Assembly (NCBI GenBank): GCA_030018875.1
Contig: JASEHK010000003.1
Coordinates: 3,809-30,910 of the forward strand
DNA from: Endomicrobiia bacterium
GTDB taxonomy: Bacteria > Elusimicrobiota > Endomicrobiia > PHAN01
Reading direction: 5' to 3'
DNA length: 27,102 bases
Part shown: positions 1 to 7,094 of the stretch, piece after piece
Numbering within the stretch: the first letter of the stretch is position 1
Layout of the letters: each line of letters opens with the position of its first letter
The notes under the pieces: generated by a model
Database searches by the model: none
What the model was told of the DNA's origin: nothing
Seen by the model: only the letters and a program-made list of their open reading frames with translations
Made by a program: the position numbers and the translations under genes

Positions 1-414
1 GTGTGGATAAAAAATAGTCCTGTTTTTTCTATGGGGCGATTAGATTATGATTATCAGCATGAACCGATTTTATTTGGATGGAAAAAGAAACACGATTGGT
101 ATGGGAATGGAGAATTTTTAAAAAGTATTTGGGAAATTCCCAAACCCCATAAATCAGATTTACATCCGACTATGAAACCCATTGCCCTTATCGTTAATGC
201 TATCCAGAATAGCACTTCAAAGGGTATGCTTGTGATTGATTTATTTCTCGGTTCTGGCTCAACTCTTATCGCCTGCGAGAAAACAAACCGTATTTGTTAT
301 GGCGCAGAGATAGATTCCCATTACTGCGATGTCATTGTCCAACGGTGGGTTGATTTTACCGGACAGAAGGATATTATTTGCAATGGCAAAAAAATCAAGT
401 GGGGGAACAAATAA
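1..414 (+). CDS. DNA methyltransferase (beta class, N6-Ade/N4-Cyt), C-terminal part
   Basis: This is the C-terminal end of a SAM-dependent DNA methyltransferase. The frame is open from the first base, so the true start is upstream; the GTG at position 1 is probably internal. Visible are a TMKP segment followed by the SAM-binding motif I (DLFLGSGSTLIACE, about residues 80-93) and a following acidic strand (AEID). Motif I near the C-terminus is typical of the beta class (PF01555), whose catalytic DPPY/SPPY motif lies earlier and is off the window. Such phage enzymes usually protect DNA from restriction or mark it before packaging. The gene looks more AT-rich by eye than the genes that follow and ends 43 nt before the terminase small subunit. 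Family call is secure; base specificity is not. Confidence 0.85.
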   Translation: MWIKNSPVFSMGRLDYDYQHEPILFGWKKKHDWYGNGEFLKSIWEIPKPHKSDLHPTMKPIALIVNAIQNSTSKGMLVIDLFLGSGSTLIACEKTNRICYGAEIDSHYCDVIVQRWVDFTGQKDIICNGKKIKWGNK

Positions 415-422
415 GATTATAA

Positions 423-451
423 TTGACAAATATAAAAAAAAATGGTAGAGG
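423..451 (+). promoter_or_regulatory. putative sigma70-type promoter before the terminase operon
   Basis: In the 43-nt gap before the small terminase gene there is a perfect -35 hexamer (TTGACA, 423-428), an A-rich 17-nt spacer, and TG-N-TAGAGG with the hexamer at 446-451. The -10 hexamer itself is poor (3 of 6), but the TG of an extended -10 is present. The same layout (TTGAC[A/T], 13 nt, ATGGTA) recurs at 9663-9691. Sequence-only prediction. Confidence 0.35.
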
Positions 452-457
452 GAATAT

Positions 458-859
458 ATGCCTAAACCTCGCACCGAAACCATAATCGACCGAGAGAAAC
501 TGCAGGCCCTCGCCCAAATACAATGCACAGACGCGGAGATGTGCGCGGTATTAAACATCTCCGATTACACGTTGCAAGCCATACAGGAAAGAGACCCATC
601 CATTCTCGAAATAATAAAAAAAGGCCGTGCGGAAGGGCGTTCTTCTCTGCGGCGTAAGCAGTTCAAAGCCGCAATGGACGGCAATATTACAATGCTCATC
701 TGGCTTGGCAAGCAATATCTCGGCCAGACCGATAAGCAGGAATTTGCGAATAGCGAGGCCTATGACGGGCGGATTTCAAAATGGCTTCGTGAAGGCAACT
801 CCGTAACAATCCAACCACCCGAAAGGGGAGAAACGCTTGGCGATTCAGTGCGCCACTAA
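458..859 (+). CDS. terminase small subunit-like DNA-binding protein
   Basis: A 133-residue protein directly upstream of and overlapping the large terminase gene, as expected for a small terminase subunit, which recognises phage DNA and hands it to the motor. Residues about 20-50 look like a helix-turn-helix (DAEMCAVLNISDYTLQAI). The segment MLIWLGKQYLGQTDK (about 89-103) is a motif I recognise from small terminase and related phage HTH proteins that precede terminases. The start ATG is preceded by GAGGGA. The C-terminus overlaps the TTG start of the next gene by 23 nt, suggesting translational coupling. The family call rests on position plus the HTH and LGQ-D motif. Confidence 0.75.
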   Translation: MPKPRTETIIDREKLQALAQIQCTDAEMCAVLNISDYTLQAIQERDPSILEIIKKGRAEGRSSLRRKQFKAAMDGNITMLIWLGKQYLGQTDKQEFANSEAYDGRISKWLREGNSVTIQPPERGETLGDSVRH

Positions 860-2189
860 ATTCAGATTCTCCGGCAGGCGTGACAAAGCAGACGCTATAA
901 CTATCCCCAAATTCTATTTCGATAAATTCAAATTCTTTGCCGACATGGGCTATACTCCCCGGCCCGACCAGATGGAAGTCCATCGCGATACAAGCGACAT
1001 CCGAGTGCTTGCGTGCGGAACTCGTTGGGGAAAAAGCAAACTCTCGGCGATGGAGGCGCTATCAGCCGCCATATCCGCATTTGACCGCTCATTTGGCTGG
1101 GTAGTTGCACCGACTTATACGCTCGCGGAGAAAGTGTTTAGGGAAATACTTTTTATTGCGCGAAGAAATTTAGGGAAGGGGATTGTTGAAGCGTCCGACT
1201 CTAAAATGAAACTCCGGTTCCGGAATCTCGGCGGGTATATTTCCGAAATCCACGGAAAGACTGCCGAGAACCCCGACAACCTTCTCGGCGAAGGTCTCGA
1301 TTGGCTTATCGTTGACGAGGCGGCCCGTGTTAAGCGAACCGTCTGGGAGGCGTATCTTTCGCAACGGTTGATTGACAAAAACGGATGGGCACTGTTGGAT
1401 TCCACACCTAAGGGGAAGAACTGGTTTCACGAGATATATCTCCGGGGGCTCGACCCGTTGGAAAAGGGACGAGTTAAATCCTTTTCATACCCCACTGCAA
1501 ATAATCCCCTTGTAAAAAAAGACTTGCTTGATGTGGCGCGGATGGAACTCCCCGAAGATGTCTACCGGCAGGAATATCTCGCCGCGTTCCTTGAATCCGG
1601 CGGATTGGTATTCCGGGGGATTGACCGTTGTATCGCCGGTGAATTGCGGGAGGGGAAACTTTATACCACCTATGTCGTGGGTGTCGACCTCGCAAAATAC
1701 AAGGACTTTACCGTCATTGTCGTTTTAGATTCGCGGGGGCAACTTGTCGCCTTCGACCGATTCAACCAAATTGATTGGGCTGTTCAAAAGGCCCGTATAC
1801 GCATGATAAGTAAACGTTACAACAACGCCTCAATCCTTATCGATTCAACAGGTGTTGGCGACCCGATATATGAGGACTTGGCGAGAGAGAGTCTGCCGAT
1901 TGCCCCGTATACTTTTACCGAGGTAAGCAAAAAGACCCTCATAGACAATCTTATCATGGCGATTGAGAACCGGCAGATTACTTTCCCACGAATAGATGTC
2001 CTCATAAACGAACTCGAAGCGTTCAGTTATGAGATGACGGATGCGGGCCGATTGAAACGGGGTGCACCGCAGGGCTATCACGATGATTGCGTCATAGCAT
2101 TGGCACTTGCCGCCTTCCAACTTTCCAAACGGGTAGATATGACTTATGCAACTACTTTATCCGACCTCGAAAGCATACGAGGATTATAG
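837..2189 (+). CDS. terminase large subunit (packaging ATPase/nuclease)
   Basis: The DNA-packaging motor, which pumps DNA into the prohead and cuts it. The N-terminal ATPase has a Walker A-like loop (GTRWGKSK, residues 61-68) and Walker B (LIVDEAA, with D160/E161). The C-terminal RNase H-like nuclease begins near VGVDLAKYKDF (D284), continues through a DSTGVGD segment and ends with YHDDCVIALALA (H415, D416, D417), supplying the acidic metal-binding residues. The 450-residue length is normal. The predicted start is TTG with a GGGGAG site upstream. It overlaps the small subunit gene by 23 nt and the radical SAM gene by 44 nt, so all three are probably co-translated. Confidence 0.95.
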   Translation: MAIQCATKFRFSGRRDKADAITIPKFYFDKFKFFADMGYTPRPDQMEVHRDTSDIRVLACGTRWGKSKLSAMEALSAAISAFDRSFGWVVAPTYTLAEKVFREILFIARRNLGKGIVEASDSKMKLRFRNLGGYISEIHGKTAENPDNLLGEGLDWLIVDEAARVKRTVWEAYLSQRLIDKNGWALLDSTPKGKNWFHEIYLRGLDPLEKGRVKSFSYPTANNPLVKKDLLDVARMELPEDVYRQEYLAAFLESGGLVFRGIDRCIAGELREGKLYTTYVVGVDLAKYKDFTVIVVLDSRGQLVAFDRFNQIDWAVQKARIRMISKRYNNASILIDSTGVGDPIYEDLARESLPIAPYTFTEVSKKTLIDNLIMAIENRQITFPRIDVLINELEAFSYEMTDAGRLKRGAPQGYHDDCVIALALAAFQLSKRVDMTYATTLSDLESIRGL

Positions 2190-3027
2190 AGAGCAGTGGC
2201 GCCGGGCCGGAGAGGGGCTTATAACCGCCGCCCCTACGCATCTCGACCTCGAGCTTGTAAGGGGTTGTAATGCCGCTTGTGTTTACTGCCCCGCCTCGAA
2301 GGAGAAACAGAAGCCGGTATTTATGAATACCAATAATGCGATTGCATTGCTCAAACAAGCAAAAGAGATAAATGTGCAGTCTGTCAAATTTAACTGGCGC
2401 GGAGAGGCAACGTTGCATCCTGACTTTGCAGAGATAATAGATTACGCAAAGGGATTGGACTTCGTGGATTTAATGCTCAACACAAACGGGATGTATCCAA
2501 ATTCCCTGACTCGAAGTATTAGCAAACTGGATACCATCATCTTTTCAATCGATGGTTCCCGTCAAATAACTCAAACCGAACTTCGGTGTGGAACCATGCT
2601 GGAGATCATCTGGGGTAATATCGGAGTTCTTTTAGACGAAATTTCTCACCCGCTTATCAAGGTCAATTTTACGGAGTGCAAAGAAAATGAAAACGAAAAG
2701 GAAAAAGTAAGAGCGCAATGTGCGGGAAAGGGTATAAAATTTGTTTGTCGCAAGGAAGCCCCGCGCACGGGAAACGGGAGAATCAATCTCCCCCGCAAGC
2801 CATGTCCTTTCCCTTTCCAGCGGTTAACGGTTGCTTATGATGGCCGGGTTGCACCCTGTTGTGTGCCGTGGGACGACAATTTTTATATCGGAGATTTAAA
2901 CAAGCAGACCTTGCTTGACATCTGGCATGGCGATAGGATAAAAAGAATACGAGAGGATGCAATGGCGGTTAATTACCGTGAGGAGGCATGTCTGAATTGC
3001 ACGAGTTATCAAGCATACAAGATTTGA
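2146..3027 (+). CDS. radical SAM/SPASM-domain protein
   Basis: A radical SAM enzyme: C41-x3-C45-x2-C48 (CNAACVYC) is the signature that binds the 4Fe-4S cluster cleaving SAM to the 5'-deoxyadenosyl radical. The barrel follows (WRGEATLHPDF, LNTNGMYP, IIFSIDGS). The C-terminal part carries further cysteines (C220, C238, C239, C282, C285) around PCPFPFQRLTVAYDG and YIGDLNKQTLLDIWHGD, a SPASM/twitch domain holding an auxiliary Fe-S cluster. SPASM proteins modify peptides, sugars or other small molecules; the substrate here cannot be read. It overlaps the terminase gene by 44 nt and opens the sugar-enzyme cassette ahead of the portal gene, so a role in glycan tailoring is my inference. Not a usual phage core gene. 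Confidence 0.85.
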   Translation: MQLLYPTSKAYEDYREQWRRAGEGLITAAPTHLDLELVRGCNAACVYCPASKEKQKPVFMNTNNAIALLKQAKEINVQSVKFNWRGEATLHPDFAEIIDYAKGLDFVDLMLNTNGMYPNSLTRSISKLDTIIFSIDGSRQITQTELRCGTMLEIIWGNIGVLLDEISHPLIKVNFTECKENENEKEKVRAQCAGKGIKFVCRKEAPRTGNGRINLPRKPCPFPFQRLTVAYDGRVAPCCVPWDDNFYIGDLNKQTLLDIWHGDRIKRIREDAMAVNYREEACLNCTSYQAYKI

Positions 3028-3146
3028 TGCCCCCCCCCATATTTTTTGCATTTATCAAGGGACTTCTTTTCGGGCTGATTGTGGGGGGCGCGGTGGGCAC
3101 AATCTGCGGCTACGCATGGAGGGCGGGATGGGAGAGAACGAAATAA
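3027..3146 (+). CDS. small glycine-zipper membrane protein, copy 1
   Basis: A 39-residue reading frame whose ATG overlaps the TGA of the radical SAM gene (TGATG). It encodes three prolines, then one hydrophobic helix with small residues at regular spacing (FIKGLLFGLIVGGAVG), and a basic end (WRAGWERTK), consistent with a single membrane-spanning peptide. The start codon is followed by a run of nine C (3030-3038), so length variation would change the frame. The helix closely resembles that of the next protein. Function unknown. Confidence 0.5.
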   Translation: MPPPIFFAFIKGLLFGLIVGGAVGTICGYAWRAGWERTK

Positions 3147-3334
3147 ATTTAATCGGCGGTTTTATTGTCGGTGTGATATTCGGCGTGCTTGCCGGCGGCG
3201 CAATCGGGATGCTCTATACTCTCCGCACCGTTTGGGATTTTCTGAAGGGCGACCCAGATGGTTTGAATAAGGGCTGGAGATCGCGGCTTGAACAATTGGG
3301 GCAGAGGCATCCGGAGGATAAAGAGAATAAGTGA
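3128..3334 (+). CDS. small glycine-zipper membrane protein, copy 2
   Basis: A 68-residue protein with a hydrophobic helix (LIGGFIVGVIFGVLAGGAIGML) and a charged C-terminal tail (WDFLKGDPDG...DKENK). I prefer the ATG at 3128 because GGAGGG lies just upstream; an in-frame ATG at 3116 would add four residues. Its helix matches the previous mini-protein at 9 of 17 aligned positions, suggesting tandem duplication. It overlaps that gene by 19 nt and its own stop overlaps the GTG start of the next (GTGA). Function unknown. Confidence 0.55.
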   Translation: MGENEINLIGGFIVGVIFGVLAGGAIGMLYTLRTVWDFLKGDPDGLNKGWRSRLEQLGQRHPEDKENK

Positions 3335-4635
3335 AACCCGGGATTGTTATCTGCACACGACTTAATTCAAAACGTATCCGTGAGAAGGCCCTTGTCGAAG
3401 TGGGTGGACGGCCAGCCATACGCTTGCTTGTCGAACGCCTTTTGAAAAACAAAGACATTCCCGTTTGTCTTGCCCTTGCCGGGAATCCTGAGGATGAAAA
3501 AATATATGAAGCCCTGAAAGACCTTCCCATATCGTGGTTTCGCGGACATCCCGACAATGTCCTTGCCCGTTTTTTCTGGGCAAGCGAGGAGATGGGATTC
3601 GACCCCGGCATACGCATAACCCATGACGATATTTTGCAGGATGGCCAACTGATTCAAAAAATGCTTTCTTTCTATCAGGCAAACGGGGTTGATTATCTCT
3701 ATATCTCCCAATGTGTCCGGGGCATGGACGCTGAAATCATAAGCAGACGACTTTTGGAATCCGCATATAAAAAATTCGGGAAACAACCCATCGAGCATAT
3801 ATCCCATGTGTTGCGGAACACATCTTGCAATCCCGTGATAAAATGTTTCGACACGCCTCCTGAATATCAATCACACATATCCATGTCGCTTGATGAGCCG
3901 GAGGACTTGACGGCCCTGCGGTTATTATTTCATTGTATCCATCCCCTTGCGTCCGGGATAGAGATAACAGAAGTCCTGAACACCTGCCCCGAAATATCGG
4001 CCATAAATCATAAGCCGGAACTCTCAATTTATACCTGCGTGCATAACGCTGAAGATACGCTTGAGGTTACGGGGCTGTCAGTTTTGAATTTGCAGTTTAA
4101 AGATTTTGAATATATCATCTATGATGACGGCTCAACCGATTCCACCACCACCGCTATGGTTAATCTCGCTTCGGCGGATAAACGGATTCGTCTTATGCGC
4201 AATCCCCTGAACCGTGGACTGGCCGCCGCCTGCAATGCTGTCCTTCCGCATCTGCGCGGGGATATGTGCCTGCGGCTTGATGCCGATGATGAACTTTTAC
4301 CCGAAGCGCTGGATGGGCTGGTGGAATTGATGAGGCAAAACAATCTTTTGACTGCCGTTTATCCCGCATATTACCGGGGTGTCGGGATTGAGATTGTCGA
4401 AAATACTGAACATCATGTTGGCGGGGCGTTGATGAGGACAAGAGTTCTTAAGGAACTCCGTTTTTGTGACGGCCTCCGCCATTGGGAGGGGAAGGAACTC
4501 TTTGAGCGCTTGTCCGAAAAATATCAGATACAGGAATATGGACAGCCGACATGGCGGTATCATAATACCAAACATTCATTGAGCAATGACACAACCGCCC
4601 AACGAATAAAACAAGGGCGGATATACAGTTTATAA
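3331..4635 (+). CDS. cytidylyltransferase (SpsF/NeuA-like) - family 2 glycosyltransferase fusion
   Basis: A two-domain sugar enzyme. Residues 1 to about 225 resemble the SpsF/CMP-sugar synthetase nucleotidyltransferases: ICTRLNSKRIREKAL (7-21) corresponds to the family pattern (A)RxxStRLPGKxL, followed by an RGHPDNVLARF segment and RITHDD. From about residue 230 a GT-A fold family 2 glycosyltransferase begins (ELSIYTCVHNAEDTLE), with YDDGSTDSTT (D265-D270) and a metal-binding LDADDE (D317 region). The expected activities are activation of an acidic sugar with CTP and transfer of a sugar from a nucleotide donor. The GTG start overlaps the previous stop. The fusion suggests both steps act on one glycan; the sugar identity is unknown. 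Confidence 0.82.
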   Translation: MKPGIVICTRLNSKRIREKALVEVGGRPAIRLLVERLLKNKDIPVCLALAGNPEDEKIYEALKDLPISWFRGHPDNVLARFFWASEEMGFDPGIRITHDDILQDGQLIQKMLSFYQANGVDYLYISQCVRGMDAEIISRRLLESAYKKFGKQPIEHISHVLRNTSCNPVIKCFDTPPEYQSHISMSLDEPEDLTALRLLFHCIHPLASGIEITEVLNTCPEISAINHKPELSIYTCVHNAEDTLEVTGLSVLNLQFKDFEYIIYDDGSTDSTTTAMVNLASADKRIRLMRNPLNRGLAAACNAVLPHLRGDMCLRLDADDELLPEALDGLVELMRQNNLLTAVYPAYYRGVGIEIVENTEHHVGGALMRTRVLKELRFCDGLRHWEGKELFERLSEKYQIQEYGQPTWRYHNTKHSLSNDTTAQRIKQGRIYSL

Positions 4636-4931
4636 TGGCGCAGCAGATAAATCTTCTGACTTGCAGTTTTGACAGCCTCCGGCTCGTGACGCCGTTTTGG
4701 TCTGTCAATACCATTCTCGAAGCCCTGCGTATTATTCGGGCGACTTGGAAAAAATACGGGGATACGATGCAAGAGTCCGAGGTTATATGTTTCCTGCGGA
4801 AGGAATCAATTATCCGTTCAGAACTTCGGCACAAGATGCGCAGAAAGGGGATAGACAAAAGCCAGACTCACAGGCTTGAAGAAAAGTTAATCGGGCATAA
4901 CGTATTTGAGGGAGCATTGAAGATAAGATGA
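4635..4931 (+). CDS. hypothetical protein in the sugar cassette
   Basis: A 98-residue protein I do not recognise. Its ATG shares one base with the stop of the cytidylyltransferase-glycosyltransferase gene and its stop overlaps the ATG of the DAHP-synthase-like gene (ATGA), so it is almost certainly translated as part of the cassette. The sequence is mostly predicted helical, starts with TCSFDSLRLVTPFW, and has a strongly basic middle (RSELRHKMRRKGIDKSQTHR). No signal peptide, membrane segment or cysteine motif is evident. Confidence 0.6.
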   Translation: MAQQINLLTCSFDSLRLVTPFWSVNTILEALRIIRATWKKYGDTMQESEVICFLRKESIIRSELRHKMRRKGIDKSQTHRLEEKLIGHNVFEGALKIR

Positions 4932-5740
4932 TTCCGCAAGAGCATTTTCAATCCAAACGCACATGGGGGCCGGAGCCGAAGTATCCGACTGTCCTTTCTA
5001 TCCCACACAAAAAGAAAGAATTTATAACCATCGCGGGGCCATGCTCGATTGAAAACGACAGGCAAGTTGAATCTATCGCCCAAGTCCTTTCTCAAACCGG
5101 CTGCAAATATATGCGGGGCGGTGTATTCAGGGCCGGGACATATCCACCCGATGAATTCGGGCTTGATAGAAAATTAATGAGAGTTTTTTTCGATATTGCC
5201 AAATCATACGGGTTGCAAACCGTTATGGAAGTTTTGGATATACGGCAGACATGGGAGATGCCTGCCGATGTGCTTCAAGTCGGCGCGAGGCATATGCAAG
5301 ATTATACTCTCCTGAACGAATTGTCGAAATCCAACAAACCAATCATTCTCAAACGCAACATGGGTGCAACCCTTGATGAGTTTCTGGGAGCGGCTGAATA
5401 TCTGGTGCGGAACGGGAAGAAGGATATTATGCTTTGCGAGCGTGGATCGGCTACCCATATGAAACATGTCCGATGGGATTTATCTTTATCGCTTGTCGCC
5501 GCCATAAAACGCATGACAGGCCTGCCGATACTCGTGGATGCTTCTCACGGGACGGGCAGGCGGGACATAGTCCTTGATATGACCCTTGCCGGCATAGCCG
5601 CCGGTGCGGATGGTTATATCGTAGAAGTCCATCCCGCCCCCCAGAAATCTTTGTCCGATGCAGACCAGGCGTTGCCCCTTGGAATATATCCCGAACTTCA
5701 CAGGAAGGCCGAGAAAATATGGAGGTTAAAAAATGGCTGA
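4928..5740 (+). CDS. DAHP synthase (class I-beta)-family aldolase with altered acceptor-site motif
   Basis: A TIM-barrel enzyme of the DAHP/KDO8P synthase family, which condenses phosphoenolpyruvate with an aldose to give a 3-deoxy-2-ulosonate. The metal ligands of the class I-beta family are all present: C39 (AGPCS), H207 (SHGTGRR), E233 (VEVHP) and D244 (LSD). PEP-site segments are conserved too: GARHMQD, ILKRN, LCERG. The acceptor loop is not: the usual KPRTSP, which binds erythrose 4-phosphate, reads RAGTYP (68-73). The N-terminal regulatory domain found in some relatives is absent. I therefore think it makes a keto-deoxy sugar acid other than DAHP, but a divergent true DAHP synthase cannot be excluded. 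It overlaps its neighbours on both sides (ATGA; 8 nt). Confidence 0.88.
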   Translation: MIPQEHFQSKRTWGPEPKYPTVLSIPHKKKEFITIAGPCSIENDRQVESIAQVLSQTGCKYMRGGVFRAGTYPPDEFGLDRKLMRVFFDIAKSYGLQTVMEVLDIRQTWEMPADVLQVGARHMQDYTLLNELSKSNKPIILKRNMGATLDEFLGAAEYLVRNGKKDIMLCERGSATHMKHVRWDLSLSLVAAIKRMTGLPILVDASHGTGRRDIVLDMTLAGIAAGADGYIVEVHPAPQKSLSDADQALPLGIYPELHRKAEKIWRLKNG

Positions 5741-7094
5741 TAGAACCTGTTGGCTGTGCGATTCAAAAGAATTCATATCCGTTGATTATCTCCGTGCCGA
5801 AATACAGAGCATGAAAGTCTGCAAGGGTTGCGGGCTTGTGGTATTCCATCGATGGGATACTCCCGAAGAGTATGAATCATATTATGCCACGCAATATCGG
5901 GAAAGGCAGACCGTCAATATGAGCAACCTCGTGACGACCAATCGAAAAATCGGTTATCACGAAAAGTTTTTGGGCGAATGGTTGAAAGAAAAAACTAAAG
6001 ACGGAAAGAAAATCAGCGCCGGAGAGATAGGAAGCGCTAATGGTTACTTCCTCCGGTGGCTTCGGGATGTTTATGGCGCCAAGGTTTACGGGACGGAACT
6101 TCTCCCCGCCTTCCGCCGGTATGCGAAATGGGCATTTGATATAGACCTCGTTAAAGATTTCGATTACACACGGAAATACGACCTTATAACCCTCTACCAT
6201 GTCTTGGAGCATGTCCCTGACCCGAAGGAGATGCTTTTGAAACTCAAGGACTGTATTGCCCCCGGAGGCATTCTCTATATCACCGTCCCCGTCTGGATGG
6301 AAGAAATGATGAAGTGGGGCGGAGGAGCATTCACTACTTTCGATGATCATTTCCATCCCGACCACATAAACGCATGGTCGAAATGGCACTTCAAAGAACT
6401 CCTGAAAAGAACTGGTTGGAAGATTCTGAAAGAAGAATCCCGTATGTATGGTTATATGGTTTTACTCGAACCGACAACTCTTCTTGAAGTATCATTGATT
6501 AAACCCCCCCAATCCGCCGAGGAAGTTGTATATCAATTGACTGATATGAAACGGGCGGCGACCGCCTATCAGCGCGGAGACTACGGGGAAGCCATGCGCC
6601 TTTATCCCCGTTTCGTAGACGCGTATCTCGCACAGGCGGGTCAGGAGACCAAAAATTTTAACCGTCAAATGGAACTTCTGGATATGGGCGGCAGGATGTG
6701 TCCGAATACGATTCTTTTGGATGCGCAGAAGGGACTGATATTTTATCAATACGGACGGCTCGATGAAGCCGAGGGGATATTACTTAAGGCCCTTGAAAAC
6801 AAACCCCACGACGACAACCTCCTCCTCCATCTTGCGATGATATATCTCAAAACTGGCGAGAAGAGTATGAAGAAGGGAGACATAAGGAGCGCGAAGATTA
6901 TATGGGGTAAGGCGGTTTCTCTTCTGGATAAACTCATCGGGATAAATCCCGCAATGTATCAGCAGTGTTATGATTTTATCGGTTATATCTTTTCTTCCAT
7001 CCCGCTCGATGCGGAAATGGGAGAAGAAATACAATTCACCTCACCCCACACGGAGGGAGCACCGCACATAAATCTTATGGGAGAAAAGACATGA
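5733..7094 (+). CDS. zinc-finger / class I SAM methyltransferase / TPR protein
   Basis: A 453-residue three-part protein. The N-terminus has two CxxC pairs (C6/C9 and C30/C33), likely a zinc site. The middle is a Methyltransf_23-type Rossmann domain: GEIGSANGYF (97-106) is the SAM-binding motif I, YHVLEHVPDP is the motif-IV-like region, and CIAPGGILYITVPVW follows. The C-terminal third (from about residue 270) is helical, with TPR-like repeats near GLIFYQYGRLDEAEGILLKAL and LHLAMIYLKTGEKSMKKGD. Zinc finger plus this methyltransferase type is common in nucleotide-sugar and surface-polysaccharide clusters, so sugar methylation is a reasonable inference. It ends the cassette and overlaps the portal gene by 4 nt (ATGA). 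Confidence 0.8.
   Translation: MADRTCWLCDSKEFISVDYLRAEIQSMKVCKGCGLVVFHRWDTPEEYESYYATQYRERQTVNMSNLVTTNRKIGYHEKFLGEWLKEKTKDGKKISAGEIGSANGYFLRWLRDVYGAKVYGTELLPAFRRYAKWAFDIDLVKDFDYTRKYDLITLYHVLEHVPDPKEMLLKLKDCIAPGGILYITVPVWMEEMMKWGGGAFTTFDDHFHPDHINAWSKWHFKELLKRTGWKILKEESRMYGYMVLLEPTTLLEVSLIKPPQSAEEVVYQLTDMKRAATAYQRGDYGEAMRLYPRFVDAYLAQAGQETKNFNRQMELLDMGGRMCPNTILLDAQKGLIFYQYGRLDEAEGILLKALENKPHDDNLLLHLAMIYLKTGEKSMKKGDIRSAKIIWGKAVSLLDKLIGINPAMYQQCYDFIGYIFSSIPLDAEMGEEIQFTSPHTEGAPHINLMGEKT

Noticed and set aside
3367..3870. Antisense open frame opposite the cytidylyltransferase gene
   Set aside because: The sense frame carries clear enzyme motifs, the antisense frame none, and all other genes read on the + strand.
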